Shown here in pieces: positions 1-7,819 of a DNA stretch of 64,000 nt. Source of the stretch: JACPFJ01 sp036504875. GTDB lineage: Bacteria > Desulfobacterota > Desulfuromonadia > Geobacterales > Pseudopelobacteraceae. The DNA lies in assembly GCA_036504875.1 (NCBI GenBank), contig DASXUK010000016.1:1-64000 (forward strand). The letters are read 5' to 3'. Made by a program: the position numbers and the translations under genes. Every line of letters begins with the position of its first letter. Position 1 is the first letter of the stretch. Under the pieces are notes generated by a model. It did no database searches and was not told the DNA's origin. It saw only the letters and a list, made by a program, of their open reading frames with translations.

Positions 1-168
1 CGAGGACTATCGGAGGCCACGGCATGGCGGTCGGCCACAAACGGCCGTGGCCCCTGGTGGAATTCAGGGGCCACGCATATGAACAAAGCAGTTCCGAAAT
101 CCTACTTCGATAAACTGGGGCTGGTATCACTCATAGACCGGCTTCACCGACTTCAACACACTTCATGA
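1..168 (+). CDS. Group II intron reverse transcriptase/maturase, C-terminal end (5' truncated by window edge)
   Basis: Frame 1 is open from the first base to a TGA at 166-168, giving 55 residues. The stretch GPWWNSGATHMNKAVPKSYF followed by DKLGLVSLIDRL is the characteristic end of LtrA-type group II intron-encoded proteins (reverse transcriptase, X/maturase region and tail). Such proteins splice their host intron RNA and retrohome it into DNA. The ORF is followed within a few bases by a typical domain V/VI RNA, so protein end and intron end fit together. The catalytic reverse-transcriptase part lies upstream of the window, so intactness cannot be judged. Confidence 0.85.
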   Translation, partial: RGLSEATAWRSATNGRGPWWNSGATHMNKAVPKSYFDKLGLVSLIDRLHRLQHTS

Positions 169-240
169 ATCGCCGTGTACGGAACCGTACGCATGGTGGT
201 GTGGGAGGACGGCGGGGGTAACCCCGCCTCCTACCCGATT
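1..240 (+). mobile_element. Group II intron, 3' end with domains V and VI
   Basis: Behind the maturase stop, 171-200 forms the domain V hairpin: GCCGTGTACG, a GAAC loop, CGTACGCATGG. At 201-240 lies domain VI, a GC-rich stem around GGCGGGG/CCCCGCC with an unpaired A in the CCTACCCGAT end, which would be the branch point. Group II introns typically end a few bases after this A, placing the 3' splice junction near 240. The 5' end is outside the window. Immediately beyond is a decayed reverse-strand gene whose last codon lies about ten bases away. Confidence 0.85.
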
Positions 241-250
241 TAAATTGTGT

Positions 251-466
251 CTACAGGGACAAAAGCCATAATTCAATAAGCTCTTGAGTTAAAGAGTTGC
301 CCTTAAATAACCAAGGCACTTTCAGACCAGGAATAACAGCATCCCTTACTGCCGGATTAGCTTCCCATAAGGATAGCGTGCTATCAAATCATAAACCGGT
401 AACGTCTCGGAATTGGTCAACAGTCTGGAGGGATTCCAAGTTTTTTATTTTATTATTCTCCAACAT
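251..466 (-). pseudogene. Decayed small gene beside the intron junction, one in-frame stop
   Basis: The reverse strand from an ATG at 466 reads MLENNKIKNLESLQTV and on to a TGA at 389-391. It then continues in the same frame for 45 more residues (DSTLSLWEANPAVRDAVIPG and further) to a TAG at 251-253. Composition after the TGA is protein-like (balanced charged and hydrophobic residues), so one point mutation in a 71-codon gene, or the remnant of a longer one, explains it best. I do not recognise the family. The gene ends about ten bases from the group II intron, so the intron may have truncated its 3' end. No convincing ribosome binding site precedes 466. Confidence 0.4.
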
Positions 467-618
467 ATTGTTTGATTAAAATAGCAGATATTGTTTTTAA
501 AGATGGTGTTTTAGGGTAAATAGTTTAGGGTGTAAACAAAATATTCTACTGCGATATTTTTGCAATGCAGTGGAAAAACGCCAAAAAAATAAATATATTT
601 TTGGAGGCAAATAAAATA

Positions 619-647
619 TTGACAGTTATAAAACGTTGTATTATAAA
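619..647 (+). promoter_or_regulatory. Sigma-70 promoter for the IclR-type gene
   Basis: TTGACA at 619-624 and TATAAA at 642-647 are separated by exactly 17 bases, a near-consensus promoter about 65 bases upstream of the regulator's start. Confidence 0.7.
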
Positions 648-655
648 AAATACAA
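636..655. promoter_or_regulatory. Inverted repeat overlapping the -10, candidate IclR operator
   Basis: TTGTATT (636-642), six bases, then AATACAA (649-655) is a perfect 7-bp inverted repeat. It overlaps the -10 element of the promoter in front of the IclR-family gene. Position and symmetry fit autorepression by the regulator, as is common in this family. The assignment is inference. Confidence 0.45.
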
Positions 656-712
656 TATTGATTCATTTTTGCAGTTATTGTTCCGCCGCAGCCATTCATC
701 CGGGAGTTGTAT

Positions 713-1489
713 ATGGACAGAGAAAAAGGCGCATATTCGGTTCAAGCGGTTGTCAAGGCCTTTGATTTACTGGAAGCCCTGGCCACAGATGATTTCACTG
801 CAAAAGTTCCGGTGCTAGCCAAAAAACTTGAGCTCAGCCGAAACAAGGTTTTTCGGCTGCTGGCTACCTTGGAGGACAAGGGGCTGATTGAACGTGACGA
901 CGCAACAGGAACCTATCGTCTCGGTCTTTGTGCCTTTGAAATGGCTCAGCATATCCTCAAAAGTGCCAGTCTCATCAGATTGGCGCACCCGGTTATGGAA
1001 GAACTGGTAAGAAAGCATGGCGAGGCCATGTACATTACTGTCATGAACAAGGATGAAGTTCTTTTTCTTGATATGGTTGATTCATTCCAGCAGATTAAAA
1101 CCACCCCTTTGGTTGGACAAAGGTTTCCATTTTTCACAAATGCAGCCGGAAAAGCGATCAAGGCCATGAGCTCCGCAGACATACTGGTGCGTATGAGTAA
1201 AAGGCAGGCCGCCAAATCCGGTATCACCGATCTAAAGGTTCTGGAATCCGAGTTGGATGATATTCGACAAAAGGGTGTGGCTGTTGATTTCGGTGGGCTT
1301 GGTGAGGGCATTTGTGCCGTTGCTGTTGCGATTAAAGATTACGCAGGAAAAGTTGTAGGAGCGCTGACCATGTTGGCGCCCTCATTCCGTATGCTCCAGG
1401 ATCGGCTGGATAGAGAAATTATCCCTTCCATGTTGGAGGGGGCAGAGGTGCTTTCGATTAAGTTTGGCTATGCCAAGATAGCTGCATAA
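713..1489 (+). CDS. IclR-family transcriptional regulator
   Basis: The 258-residue product has an N-terminal winged helix-turn-helix (about residues 6-65: YSVQAVVKAFDLLEAL, then LSRNKVFRLLATLEDKGLIE) and a C-terminal GAF-like effector domain (about 80-250). The family usually binds small organic acids and acts as local repressor or activator. ATG at 713 is preferred over an in-frame TTG at 707, because GGGAG at 702-706 touches the TTG but sits six bases before the ATG. The gene stands 86 bases upstream of the DUF485/acetate-permease pair on the same strand, so it probably controls that transport operon. The ligand cannot be read from the sequence. Confidence 0.85.
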   Translation: MDREKGAYSVQAVVKAFDLLEALATDDFTAKVPVLAKKLELSRNKVFRLLATLEDKGLIERDDATGTYRLGLCAFEMAQHILKSASLIRLAHPVMEELVRKHGEAMYITVMNKDEVLFLDMVDSFQQIKTTPLVGQRFPFFTNAAGKAIKAMSSADILVRMSKRQAAKSGITDLKVLESELDDIRQKGVAVDFGGLGEGICAVAVAIKDYAGKVVGALTMLAPSFRMLQDRLDREIIPSMLEGAEVLSIKFGYAKIAA

Positions 1490-1574
1490 AATCTTAATTT
1501 TAGAAAGGGGTCTATTGAGCGAAAACAAGGAAACCAGGTAGATCAATCACAACGTCACAGAAAGGAGTAATCTC

Positions 1575-1889
1575 ATGGCAGAGAAACAGTATGATTGGGC
1601 GGCAATCGCCAAAAATCCCAAGTTCGTTGAACTTCATCACAAGAAATCAGCATTCCTTTTTGGCTGGTGGATTTTCTCGTCAGTCTACTACTTCCTGCTC
1701 CCAATTGGAGCAGCGTATGCACCAGGACTTTTCAGGATCAAGATCATCGGCGTAATTAACTTCGGGTATGTCTTCGCCCTCTCCCAGTTCTTCGTCTCCT
1801 GGGGGTTAGCTCTGTATTATGCCCATGTCGCCAACAAAGACTTTGACCGACTGACCAGGGAACTGGTCGAAGAACTTCATCTCTCGTAA
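1575..1889 (+). CDS. DUF485 inner-membrane protein (YjcH-like)
   Basis: This 104-residue protein has two transmembrane segments (about residues 29-48 and 59-82). The N-terminal KNPKFVELHHKKSAFLFGWW region is typical of DUF485. In E. coli the homologue yjcH lies directly ahead of actP, and DUF485 genes accompany solute:sodium symporters widely. Here the symporter follows after 13 bases, each gene with its own strong ribosome binding site (AAAGGAG; AAAGGAGG). An accessory or stabilising role for the permease is inferred from this linkage, since the biochemical function of the family is not established. Confidence 0.88.
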   Translation: MAEKQYDWAAIAKNPKFVELHHKKSAFLFGWWIFSSVYYFLLPIGAAYAPGLFRIKIIGVINFGYVFALSQFFVSWGLALYYAHVANKDFDRLTRELVEELHLS

Positions 1890-1902
1890 AGGAGGATACG
1901 CA

Positions 1903-3897
1903 ATGAACTTCAAGAAAATCATCATAGCCACATCGCTGGCCCTCTCCGTTGCCGCAGCCGCCTTTGCTGAAGAGCCTAAAAAGGCGCCGGTTACTCCAGC
2001 TGCGACACCTGTTGCAACAGCCCCGGCTGCTCCCGGCACGCCTACGCTAGCCGTACCGGCCGCTCAGACAGCTGCTCCGGCAGCCGCCGCTCCTTCGTCT
2101 CTTAAACCAAAGAGGGAATTGAAGGCGAACAAGGCGATTACCCTTACCATGTTCGGCATCATCATCTCCATCACTCTGGGTGTTGTTGTCTGGGCTGCCA
2201 GCAAAACCAAGACCGCTGCCGACTTCTACGCCGCCGGCGGTGGCATCACCGGCACCCAGAACGGTTGGGCCATTGCTGGCGACTACATGTCAGCCGCCTC
2301 GTTCCTCGGAATTTCCGGGATGATCTCGCTCTACGGTTATGACGGGTTCATGTACTCGGTCGGCTGGCTGGTGGCCTACATCACGGTTCTGTTGATCGTG
2401 GCCGAGCCCTGCCGCAACGCCGGCAAGTACACCCTGGGCGATATCCTCTCCTTCCGTACTGACCCCAAGAAGGTCCGTGCCGTGGCTGCTATCTCGACCG
2501 TGGCTGTTTCAACCTTCTACCTGACCGCCCAGATGGTCGGGGCAGGCAAACTGATGGCACTCCTGATCGGTGTACCTTACAAGACCGCTATCATCGGCGT
2601 TGGTATCCTGATGGTCGGCTATGTTGTCTTCGGCGGCATGACCGCCACCACATGGGTCCAGATCATCAAGGCCGGCCTGCTCATGTCAGGTGCTGCTCTG
2701 CTGTCGGTGCTGGTCATGGCCAAATCCGGTTTCAACCCAATCGGCTTCTTCAACGATATCGTTAACAGCCCGGATATTCAGGATCATGTCTCAAAGCTGG
2801 TCTTAAAAGATGGTGTGATACTTAACGGCATCGATGCCGGACAGCGATTCCTTGAGCCGGCCCTGTTTATGAAGGCCCCGCTGGATCAGATTTCGCTCGG
2901 TATGGCCCTAGTGCTCGGTACTGCCGGTATGCCACATATCCTGATGCGTTTCTTTACCGTGCCGACCGCTCAGGCTGCCCGTAAATCGGTTATTATCGCT
3001 ATGTTTATCATTGGCGGTTTCTACGTTCTGACAACCCTTCTGGGCTTCGGTGCTGCCATCCACGTCACTCCGCAGGGCATCACGCAGGTTGACGCTGGCG
3101 GTAACATGGCTACCTTGCTGCTGGCCCAGCAGTTGGGCGCCGATATTTCACCGATTCTTGGTGATATCTTCCTGGCCTTCCTTTGCTCGGTTGCCTTCGC
3201 CACCATCCTGGCGGTTGTTTCCGGTCTGGTTCTGGCTGCTTCGGCCGCTATTGCCCATGACATCTATGTTAACGTTATCAAGGATGGCCATGCCGACCAG
3301 CACGAGCAGGTAATGGCTGCCCGCGTTACTTCGCTGGTAGTTGGCGCGGTCGGTATCGTCATCGGTATCGCCGCTGAGAAACAGAACGTTGCCCACCTGG
3401 TGGCGCTGGCCTTTGCCGTAGCCTCCTCCGGCAACCTGCCGGTCGTAGTGCTGTCACTGTTCTGGCGCAAGTTCAACACCGCCGGCGTTATCTCCGGCCT
3501 GGTGGTCGGTACTGTTGCTTCCATCGGTCTGGTGATGATCTCTCCCAACATGACTTACCCCAAGGTAGTCGCTGCCGGAGCTCAGAAAGTGATCACAGCC
3601 ATGGAGAAGAAACAGGCTGCCCTGGCTCCTGGTGCACAACTTGAAGAAAAAGATGCTAAGGCGCTGGCCAAGGCAAAAGTCGATTTTGAAAAGAATAAAG
3701 ACGGCAAGTCCATCATGGGTCTTGACAAGCCGATCCTGAAGCTGAAGAACCCGGGCATCATCTCCATCCCGCTCGGTTTCCTCGCCGCCATCTTTGGTGC
3801 CTTGCTGTTCCCCAGCAGGCGTTCGGAAGAGATGTTTGACGAGGTCTATGTTCGCCAGAACACCGGTCTCGGCATGGCCAAGGCTATTGACCACTAA
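1903..3897 (+). CDS. actP: Sodium:solute symporter, acetate permease type (ActP-like)
   Basis: The 664-residue product is a solute:sodium symporter with 13 or so transmembrane helices. DFYAAGGGITGTQNGWAIAG followed by DYMSAASFLGISGMI is the signature region of acetate permeases. As in E. coli ActP an N-terminal signal-peptide-like segment (residues 1-22, ending AFAEE) precedes the transporter core. Here it is followed by about 45 Ala/Pro/Thr-rich residues before the first core helix at about 79. A long hydrophilic insert (about 560-610, Lys/Ala-rich) lies near the C-terminus. The DUF485 gene is immediately upstream and a strong terminator follows, so this is a two-gene transport operon. Acetate is the likely substrate, as expected for an acetate-oxidising metal reducer; other short monocarboxylates remain possible. 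Confidence 0.85.
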   Translation: MNFKKIIIATSLALSVAAAAFAEEPKKAPVTPAATPVATAPAAPGTPTLAVPAAQTAAPAAAAPSSLKPKRELKANKAITLTMFGIIISITLGVVVWAASKTKTAADFYAAGGGITGTQNGWAIAGDYMSAASFLGISGMISLYGYDGFMYSVGWLVAYITVLLIVAEPCRNAGKYTLGDILSFRTDPKKVRAVAAISTVAVSTFYLTAQMVGAGKLMALLIGVPYKTAIIGVGILMVGYVVFGGMTATTWVQIIKAGLLMSGAALLSVLVMAKSGFNPIGFFNDIVNSPDIQDHVSKLVLKDGVILNGIDAGQRFLEPALFMKAPLDQISLGMALVLGTAGMPHILMRFFTVPTAQAARKSVIIAMFIIGGFYVLTTLLGFGAAIHVTPQGITQVDAGGNMATLLLAQQLGADISPILGDIFLAFLCSVAFATILAVVSGLVLAASAAIAHDIYVNVIKDGHADQHEQVMAARVTSLVVGAVGIVIGIAAEKQNVAHLVALAFAVASSGNLPVVVLSLFWRKFNTAGVISGLVVGTVASIGLVMISPNMTYPKVVAAGAQKVITAMEKKQAALAPGAQLEEKDAKALAKAKVDFEKNKDGKSIMGLDKPILKLKNPGIISIPLGFLAAIFGALLFPSRRSEEMFDEVYVRQNTGLGMAKAIDH

Positions 3898-3928
3898 TGC
3901 TATGAAAAACCTGTAGATTATGTTATAG

Positions 3929-3956
3929 AGGGAAGGCTACGGCCTTCCCTTTTTTT
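3929..3956 (+). terminator. Rho-independent terminator after the permease
   Basis: GGGAAGGC, TACG loop, GCCTTCCC, then seven T. Confidence 0.9.
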
Positions 3957-3999
3957 GCTCTTGAACTACCACTTAATTACCGATTAACATGCGGACTGT

Positions 4000-5205
4000 A
4001 TGGATATCTCAGTTGCTGAAAACATACTAAAAAGACTGCCCGACCTGACGCGGATCACCAGATACTGTGAGCCGGGAGAGATAGGTTTTTTCCTCCGTAG
4101 TATCAAGGCAAAGCTGGCAGAAGATCGTCAAAAGATGTTGGCTTGGAGCCAGGAGCATATTGAACTGCTTGAGCAGGTCGATCAAGCAGATCAAGACAGG
4201 CTTCGGCTGATCCACGAAGAGCTAAATCGCATTGAGGTGGAACGTTTTCTTGACAGCAATTCCGTTGCGGCACTCCATCTTAGTTGTACCCACTATCGCG
4301 ATGCTATTGCTACTCGTGCATTGACGCTGGTAAAGGCCGAGATGGAGGCCATTGGCACGCCGCTGCCGGATCTGCCCTTTGCATTGATCAGTATGGGGAG
4401 TGATGGGCGTGAAGAGCAGACCCTGATAACTGATCAGGATTATCTGATTGTATATGGGGATGGTGGTGGTGAAGCGGCCGATCACTGTTTTTACGATTTT
4501 TCAGTATTGCTGGTTGAACGGTTGGAAGAAGCTGGATTTAAGAAATGCACCGGCGACATCATGCCTACCAATCCGACCTGGCGCGGCTCACTTTCGCAGT
4601 GGCGCAAGCGACTCCTATCAATTGTCAGATATGAGTTCGAAGATTATGCAAAAAACATGATGGACCTGATCGTACTATCAGACGCCCGTTATGTGGCTGG
4701 AGACAAACAGCTTGCCGATAGCCTGGTCTCCCTGATCAGGGGCATGGAGCAGGACTATTTTCAGGTTCTTTGGGGGATGGCCAAGGCAGCGACGGAGATG
4801 AAACTGGCACTTGGTTTCATGAAACGTCTGTGGACCGAAAGCAGTGGCGAGCATAAAGGGGAGTTCAATATAAAACTGCTGGCCTGGGCTCCACTGGTAA
4901 TGAATGTAAGGATCCTGTCGATTAATCAAGGCGTGCCCGCTACTAATACGATAGAGCGGATTGCATTACTGGAAAAAGAAGGCAGCTTTTCAGCTACAGT
5001 TTCCCGGGAACTTCAGGATGCTTATTTCGTCCTTACCAAGCACCGCATCCTACTGCAGATTAATGTTATCAAGGGAATTGAGAAGGAGGCTTATTATCTG
5101 AATCCGTATAAGCTGTCATCGGATGAGCGGGAACAAGTTCGGCAGGCTATCCTAAGAATTGAAGAGCTGCAGAAAAATATCCATACAAATTTTTCAATTG
5201 TTTAG
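4000..5205 (+). CDS. DUF294-type putative nucleotidyltransferase
   Basis: The 401-residue soluble protein contains a nucleotidyltransferase-fold domain (about residues 90-225) with MGSDGREEQTLITDQDYLI: a GS motif and paired acidic residues, as in the GlnD/DUF294 group. A C-terminal helical domain (about 250-400) corresponds to the putative substrate-binding region. Many relatives carry N-terminal cyclic-nucleotide and CBS domains. Here only a helical N-terminus (1-85) is present. DUF294 proteins are often linked with ActP-type symporters, and this one lies directly downstream of the permease terminator on the same strand. A regulatory role on acetate uptake is inferred; no target is known. 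Confidence 0.75.
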   Translation: MDISVAENILKRLPDLTRITRYCEPGEIGFFLRSIKAKLAEDRQKMLAWSQEHIELLEQVDQADQDRLRLIHEELNRIEVERFLDSNSVAALHLSCTHYRDAIATRALTLVKAEMEAIGTPLPDLPFALISMGSDGREEQTLITDQDYLIVYGDGGGEAADHCFYDFSVLLVERLEEAGFKKCTGDIMPTNPTWRGSLSQWRKRLLSIVRYEFEDYAKNMMDLIVLSDARYVAGDKQLADSLVSLIRGMEQDYFQVLWGMAKAATEMKLALGFMKRLWTESSGEHKGEFNIKLLAWAPLVMNVRILSINQGVPATNTIERIALLEKEGSFSATVSRELQDAYFVLTKHRILLQINVIKGIEKEAYYLNPYKLSSDEREQVRQAILRIEELQKNIHTNFSIV

Positions 5206-5232
5206 TTTTGGCTTTTGTCAGAAAAAGATAAT

Positions 5233-5270
5233 AAAGAAAGGCCGATGAATCAAATCATCGGCCTTTCTTT
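5233..5270. terminator. Bidirectional terminator between convergent genes
   Basis: A perfect 16-bp stem (AAAGAAAGGCCGATGA and its complement) around ATCAAA, with A-rich and T-rich flanks, serves both the nucleotidyltransferase and the converging cytochrome gene. Confidence 0.9.
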
Positions 5271-5291
5271 ATTCAAGCTGTAACCAGGAAA

Positions 5292-6155
5292 TTACTTCTT
5301 CTTAGGTGCTGGCTTTTTAGGTGGTGCTGAGCCGTCGACTTTCTGACTACCGGCTTCCCAATGATTGAGACTGTGAGCAATGCTGTGGCAATCTCCGCAT
5401 TTGGCAAATCGTGACAGCATGCCGGCTGGATGTGGTGTGCCGTGGCAGCTTTGGCAGGTCGGAACCATCTTATGCTTGTCTTTATGGCAGGTGACGCACT
5501 TAACATCCTTGTGCTTGGCATCGCTGGCTGCCAGAAGGTCAAAGGCTTTCTTGTGGCAAGAGGCACACATTTTGTTGGGTGTATCGGAAGCATAGGTAAC
5601 CGCTGTAGGCATATGGGCCTGGTGGCAGCGTTTACATTCGGCAGCGGTCATGTCTGCGCTGTGCGGCTTGTGGCACTGGGTACACAGTGGAATCTTGCCA
5701 TGGATGTTATGACAGAAGCTGCAGGCCAGACCGGAGTGTTTGCTTTTGACCTGCTTGAGTTTAACGATCTGCTGGCTATGGCAACTTACGCACTCATCGG
5801 TAATATTGTTGGCCAGCTTTATGATCTTTGGTGTGTGTGGGTTGTTATGGCAGCGTAGGCAGCCGGTCAAGTTATAGTGTGATTTTCCACTGTGGCACTG
5901 GCTGCATTGCGGGATGATCTTTTTAACGGCTGGTGGATGACCATTATGACAATCCTGGCAGGACACGCTGGTCTTATGAGCTCCACCATTTGCAGCAATA
6001 TCTGCTGGGGCGGCAGAGTGACATTTGACGCAATCAGCATTGGTAAGTACCGCTTTTTGTGGCGCTGGCTCGGCACCAATTGCAACTGTGGACAGCATGG
6101 CTGTCAAAGCTAACGACAGTGCAAGCCCTCTTGTTAATAATAGCAGCTTCTTCAT
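5292..6155 (-). CDS. Dodecahaem c-type cytochrome, exported
   Basis: The 287-residue product starts with a cleavable signal peptide (residues 1-28, MKKLLLLTRGLALSLALTAM, ending AIGAE). It then carries twelve CXXCH haem sites in order: CVKCH, CQDCH, CSQCH, CLRCH, CVSCH, CSFCH, CTQCH, CKRCH, CASCH, CVTCH, CQSCH, CGDCH. Many extra histidines supply distal ligands. The haem spacing of about 20 residues gives a compact wire-like periplasmic electron carrier. The C-terminus is Lys/Pro-rich (PPKKPAPKKK). AAGGAGGA eight bases before the ATG fixes the start. The gene appears monocistronic between terminators. A role in electron transfer toward outer-surface acceptors follows from the family; the exact partner is unknown. 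Confidence 0.9.
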   Translation of the reverse strand: MKKLLLLTRGLALSLALTAMLSTVAIGAEPAPQKAVLTNADCVKCHSAAPADIAANGGAHKTSVSCQDCHNGHPPAVKKIIPQCSQCHSGKSHYNLTGCLRCHNNPHTPKIIKLANNITDECVSCHSQQIVKLKQVKSKHSGLACSFCHNIHGKIPLCTQCHKPHSADMTAAECKRCHQAHMPTAVTYASDTPNKMCASCHKKAFDLLAASDAKHKDVKCVTCHKDKHKMVPTCQSCHGTPHPAGMLSRFAKCGDCHSIAHSLNHWEAGSQKVDGSAPPKKPAPKKK

Positions 6156-6349
6156 TTTTCCTCCTTGCGTTGAGCTAATGATTATAACCGATTCAGTTAT
6201 GAAAGGGTTGGATTAGCGCTTGTTTATGTATACAAAAATATCGAAGAATAGTGCCATTAATGCCAGCTTACGTCAATGAAAAATTAGTTAGGAACTATGG
6301 TGATATAATATAAAATATTTAACAAAAAGATGTGTTCTCGGCAGTACAC

Positions 6350-6378
6350 TTGACACGGGCAATGCAGTTTGGTATTGA
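6350..6378 (+). promoter_or_regulatory. Sigma-70 promoter of tRNA-Val
   Basis: TTGACA (6350-6355), a 17-base spacer and TATTGA (6373-6378) end ten bases before the mature tRNA 5' end. Confidence 0.75.
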
Positions 6379-6387
6379 TGTGATCAT

Positions 6388-6462
6388 GGGCGCTTAGCTC
6401 AGCGGGAGAGCACTGCCTTCACACGGCAGGGGCCACTGGTTCGATCCCAGTAGCGCCCACCA
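6388..6462 (+). tRNA. tRNA-Val (anticodon CAC)
   Basis: The 75-base cloverleaf has acceptor GGGCGCT/AGCGCCC, a D arm GCTC/GAGC, anticodon stem CTGCC/GGCAG with loop TTCACAC (CAC reads GTG), T arm ACTGG/CCAGT and an encoded CCA end. It has its own near-consensus promoter and is followed by a terminator. Confidence 0.96.
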
Positions 6463-6465
6463 TAG

Positions 6466-6497
6466 AAAGCCATCTGAACGGGCTTTTTGTTTTTTGT
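6466..6497 (+). terminator. Terminator of tRNA-Val
   Basis: AAAGCC pairs with GGCTTT across a nine-base loop, followed by a T-rich tract interrupted by single G residues. Confidence 0.65.
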
Positions 6498-6511
6498 ATG
6501 ACAGAATTGGG

Positions 6512-6537
6512 AAAGGCCGATTAAATCGGCCTTTTTT
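6512..6537. terminator. Bidirectional terminator before the methyltransferase gene
   Basis: AAAGGCCGAT, TAA loop, ATCGGCCTTT followed by more T. It can end both the tRNA transcript and the converging reverse-strand gene. Confidence 0.85.
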
Positions 6538-6562
6538 ATTTTACATGCTTTTGAATGATTTT

Positions 6563-7153
6563 CTACGTTTGCATGCATTCTTTGTCAGTTTTTTTGAAAA
6601 ATATGCGGGCTGTCGGCATATCTCCCTGTATTAACTCTTCAGCAGTTATGATCTCCCCTGTAAATGGTTCGAAAATCTTGAGTAATTCACCTTGTTCCAG
6701 CAGATAATCCGGATTGTGCCGGGCCAGGAGCAGCGGCGATTGCATGATTGTGTCAACAAGAATTACCCCCCCTGGATTCAATGCTTTGACCTCCTTGTGG
6801 ATAAGCGGCCTCAAAAGAAAATTAAAGTTGATGATAAGATCGTATTTGAACAGAAGTTCAAAGCTGTCAAGGTCGACTTGCTGAAAGTCAATCACCACAC
6901 CCGCCTCAAGGGCGCGTTTTCTGCCTTTGTCGATCCCCACCTCAGATATATCCAATGCCGTCACCTTAAACCCCTGCTGTGCCAAAAAAACACTATTTCG
7001 TCCTTCTCCGCTGGCTACATCCAATGCAGCTTTACCTGGTGTCAGCCGCTTTATTCTTTCAATCTCTTGAATAAGAAAAGCCGAGGGGCGTTCCCCCAAG
7101 TACGAGTTCTCTGAAGCAAACCGCTTATTCCACTTAATTTTGTCGACCTCCAT
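6563..7153 (-). CDS. SAM-dependent class I methyltransferase (TehB/UbiE-like)
   Basis: The 196-residue product shows motif I ALDVASGEGRNSVFLAQQG (about residues 43-61), then VTALDISEVGI and a motif IV-like YDLIINFNF, the usual order of a class I methyltransferase. The N-terminal WNKRFASENSYLGERPSAFL resembles TehB-type tellurite/thiol methyltransferases. The substrate is not evident. ATG at 7153 is chosen because GGGGG lies five bases upstream; a longer frame to 7216 lacks a ribosome binding site and would overlap an inverted repeat. It stands alone between a terminator and a divergent promoter region. Confidence 0.75.
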   Translation of the reverse strand: MEVDKIKWNKRFASENSYLGERPSAFLIQEIERIKRLTPGKAALDVASGEGRNSVFLAQQGFKVTALDISEVGIDKGRKRALEAGVVIDFQQVDLDSFELLFKYDLIINFNFLLRPLIHKEVKALNPGGVILVDTIMQSPLLLARHNPDYLLEQGELLKIFEPFTGEIITAEELIQGDMPTARIFFKKTDKECMQT

Positions 7154-7178
7154 GATTCCCCCTATAGTTTGGCATTTA

Positions 7179-7215
7179 TGCAAAACAACCTGATTTAGTA
7201 CTTTGCAGTTTTGCA
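7179..7215. promoter_or_regulatory. Inverted repeat upstream of the methyltransferase gene
   Basis: TGCAAAAC (7179-7186) and GTTTTGCA (7208-7215) form a perfect 8-bp inverted repeat with a 21-base spacer, 26 bases upstream of the methyltransferase ATG. It could be an operator or a leader hairpin. The region 7216-7414 is AT-rich and I see nothing else in it. Confidence 0.35.
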
Positions 7216-7414
7216 AAAAGATAATTCATATTGTATTTCCATAGCTTATATCAATGGTTCAGCAATAAACCAACCCAAACTACAGTTTCATGACTTTTAG
7301 ATTAGCTGTTTTAAATTAGTTAATTCGCATATCTGCAAAAATCTTGGAGTGCCTGTCACTGGATGTTCTCTGTAAGATACTGAAATTACAATAAAAAATT
7401 TTCATTTTCAGTGT

Positions 7415-7430
7415 TGGCATGTCATGTGCT
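7415..7430 (+). promoter_or_regulatory. Sigma-54-like (-24/-12) promoter
   Basis: TGGCATG, TCAT, GTGCT matches TGGCACG-N4-TTGCA closely, with GG (7416-7417) and GC (7428-7429) exactly ten bases apart. It lies 41 bases before the first gene of the 7472-10512 operon. Confidence 0.55.
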
Positions 7431-7471
7431 GTATACAGAATGAAAGCGGTTAGTGTTACGAAAGGCGCATT

Positions 7472-7663
7472 ATGGCAAAAACAATTATATGTCCATTTTA
7501 CGGCAAAAATGATGATTACTGTGATGTCGGTTGCGGTTACATATCCCCTCATGACGTAAACATGATCATTCGGTATTGCAGTGGACGTTTTGGTGAGTGT
7601 GTAAAATATCTGGAGCTGGCGGATCGATTCCCCGGCGAGTTGGTTGACCTGGTTAAATGTTGA
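7472..7663 (+). CDS. Small Cys-rich protein, function unknown
   Basis: The 63-residue soluble protein has five cysteines (CPFYG, YCDVGCGY, RYCSGRFGEC, and a C-terminal Cys makes six), a pattern suggesting a metal or Fe-S site. I do not recognise a family. AAAGG precedes the ATG, and the sigma-54-like element lies just upstream. It is the first gene of a run of five closely spaced genes ending in an OFA transporter. A sensory or redox role is speculative. Confidence 0.65.
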   Translation: MAKTIICPFYGKNDDYCDVGCGYISPHDVNMIIRYCSGRFGECVKYLELADRFPGELVDLVKC

Positions 7664-7696
7664 TTTCAAATATCATTTCAGAGAGAGGAGTTAAAC

Positions 7697-7819
7697 ATGT
7701 TTTACCACCTGACACTCAATTTTAACGGCTTTCATGCAGTAATGGCACTGACAGTTACTATGCTGTTTGTAATAATAACCCTTGCAAAGGAGAAAAGAGA
7801 TGAGCGAAAGAGAGCTTGA
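7697..7819 (+). CDS. 40-residue single-span membrane peptide
   Basis: An ATG at 7697, seven bases behind GAGAGGAG, opens a 40-codon frame starting MFYHLTLNFNGFH. A hydrophobic helix follows (about residues 12-30, VMALTVTMLFVIITLA), then a charged tail KEKRDERKRA. Its last 20 bases overlap the next gene in another frame, indicating translational coupling. The strong ribosome binding site, clear transmembrane plus positive-inside architecture and operon position support a real gene although it is short. It may be a small subunit or regulator of the neighbouring membrane proteins. Confidence 0.65.
   Translation: MFYHLTLNFNGFHAVMALTVTMLFVIITLAKEKRDERKRA

Noticed and set aside
389..391. In-frame TGA read as selenocysteine
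   Set aside because: No selenoprotein family resemblance and no recognisable insertion hairpin; simple decay is more likely.
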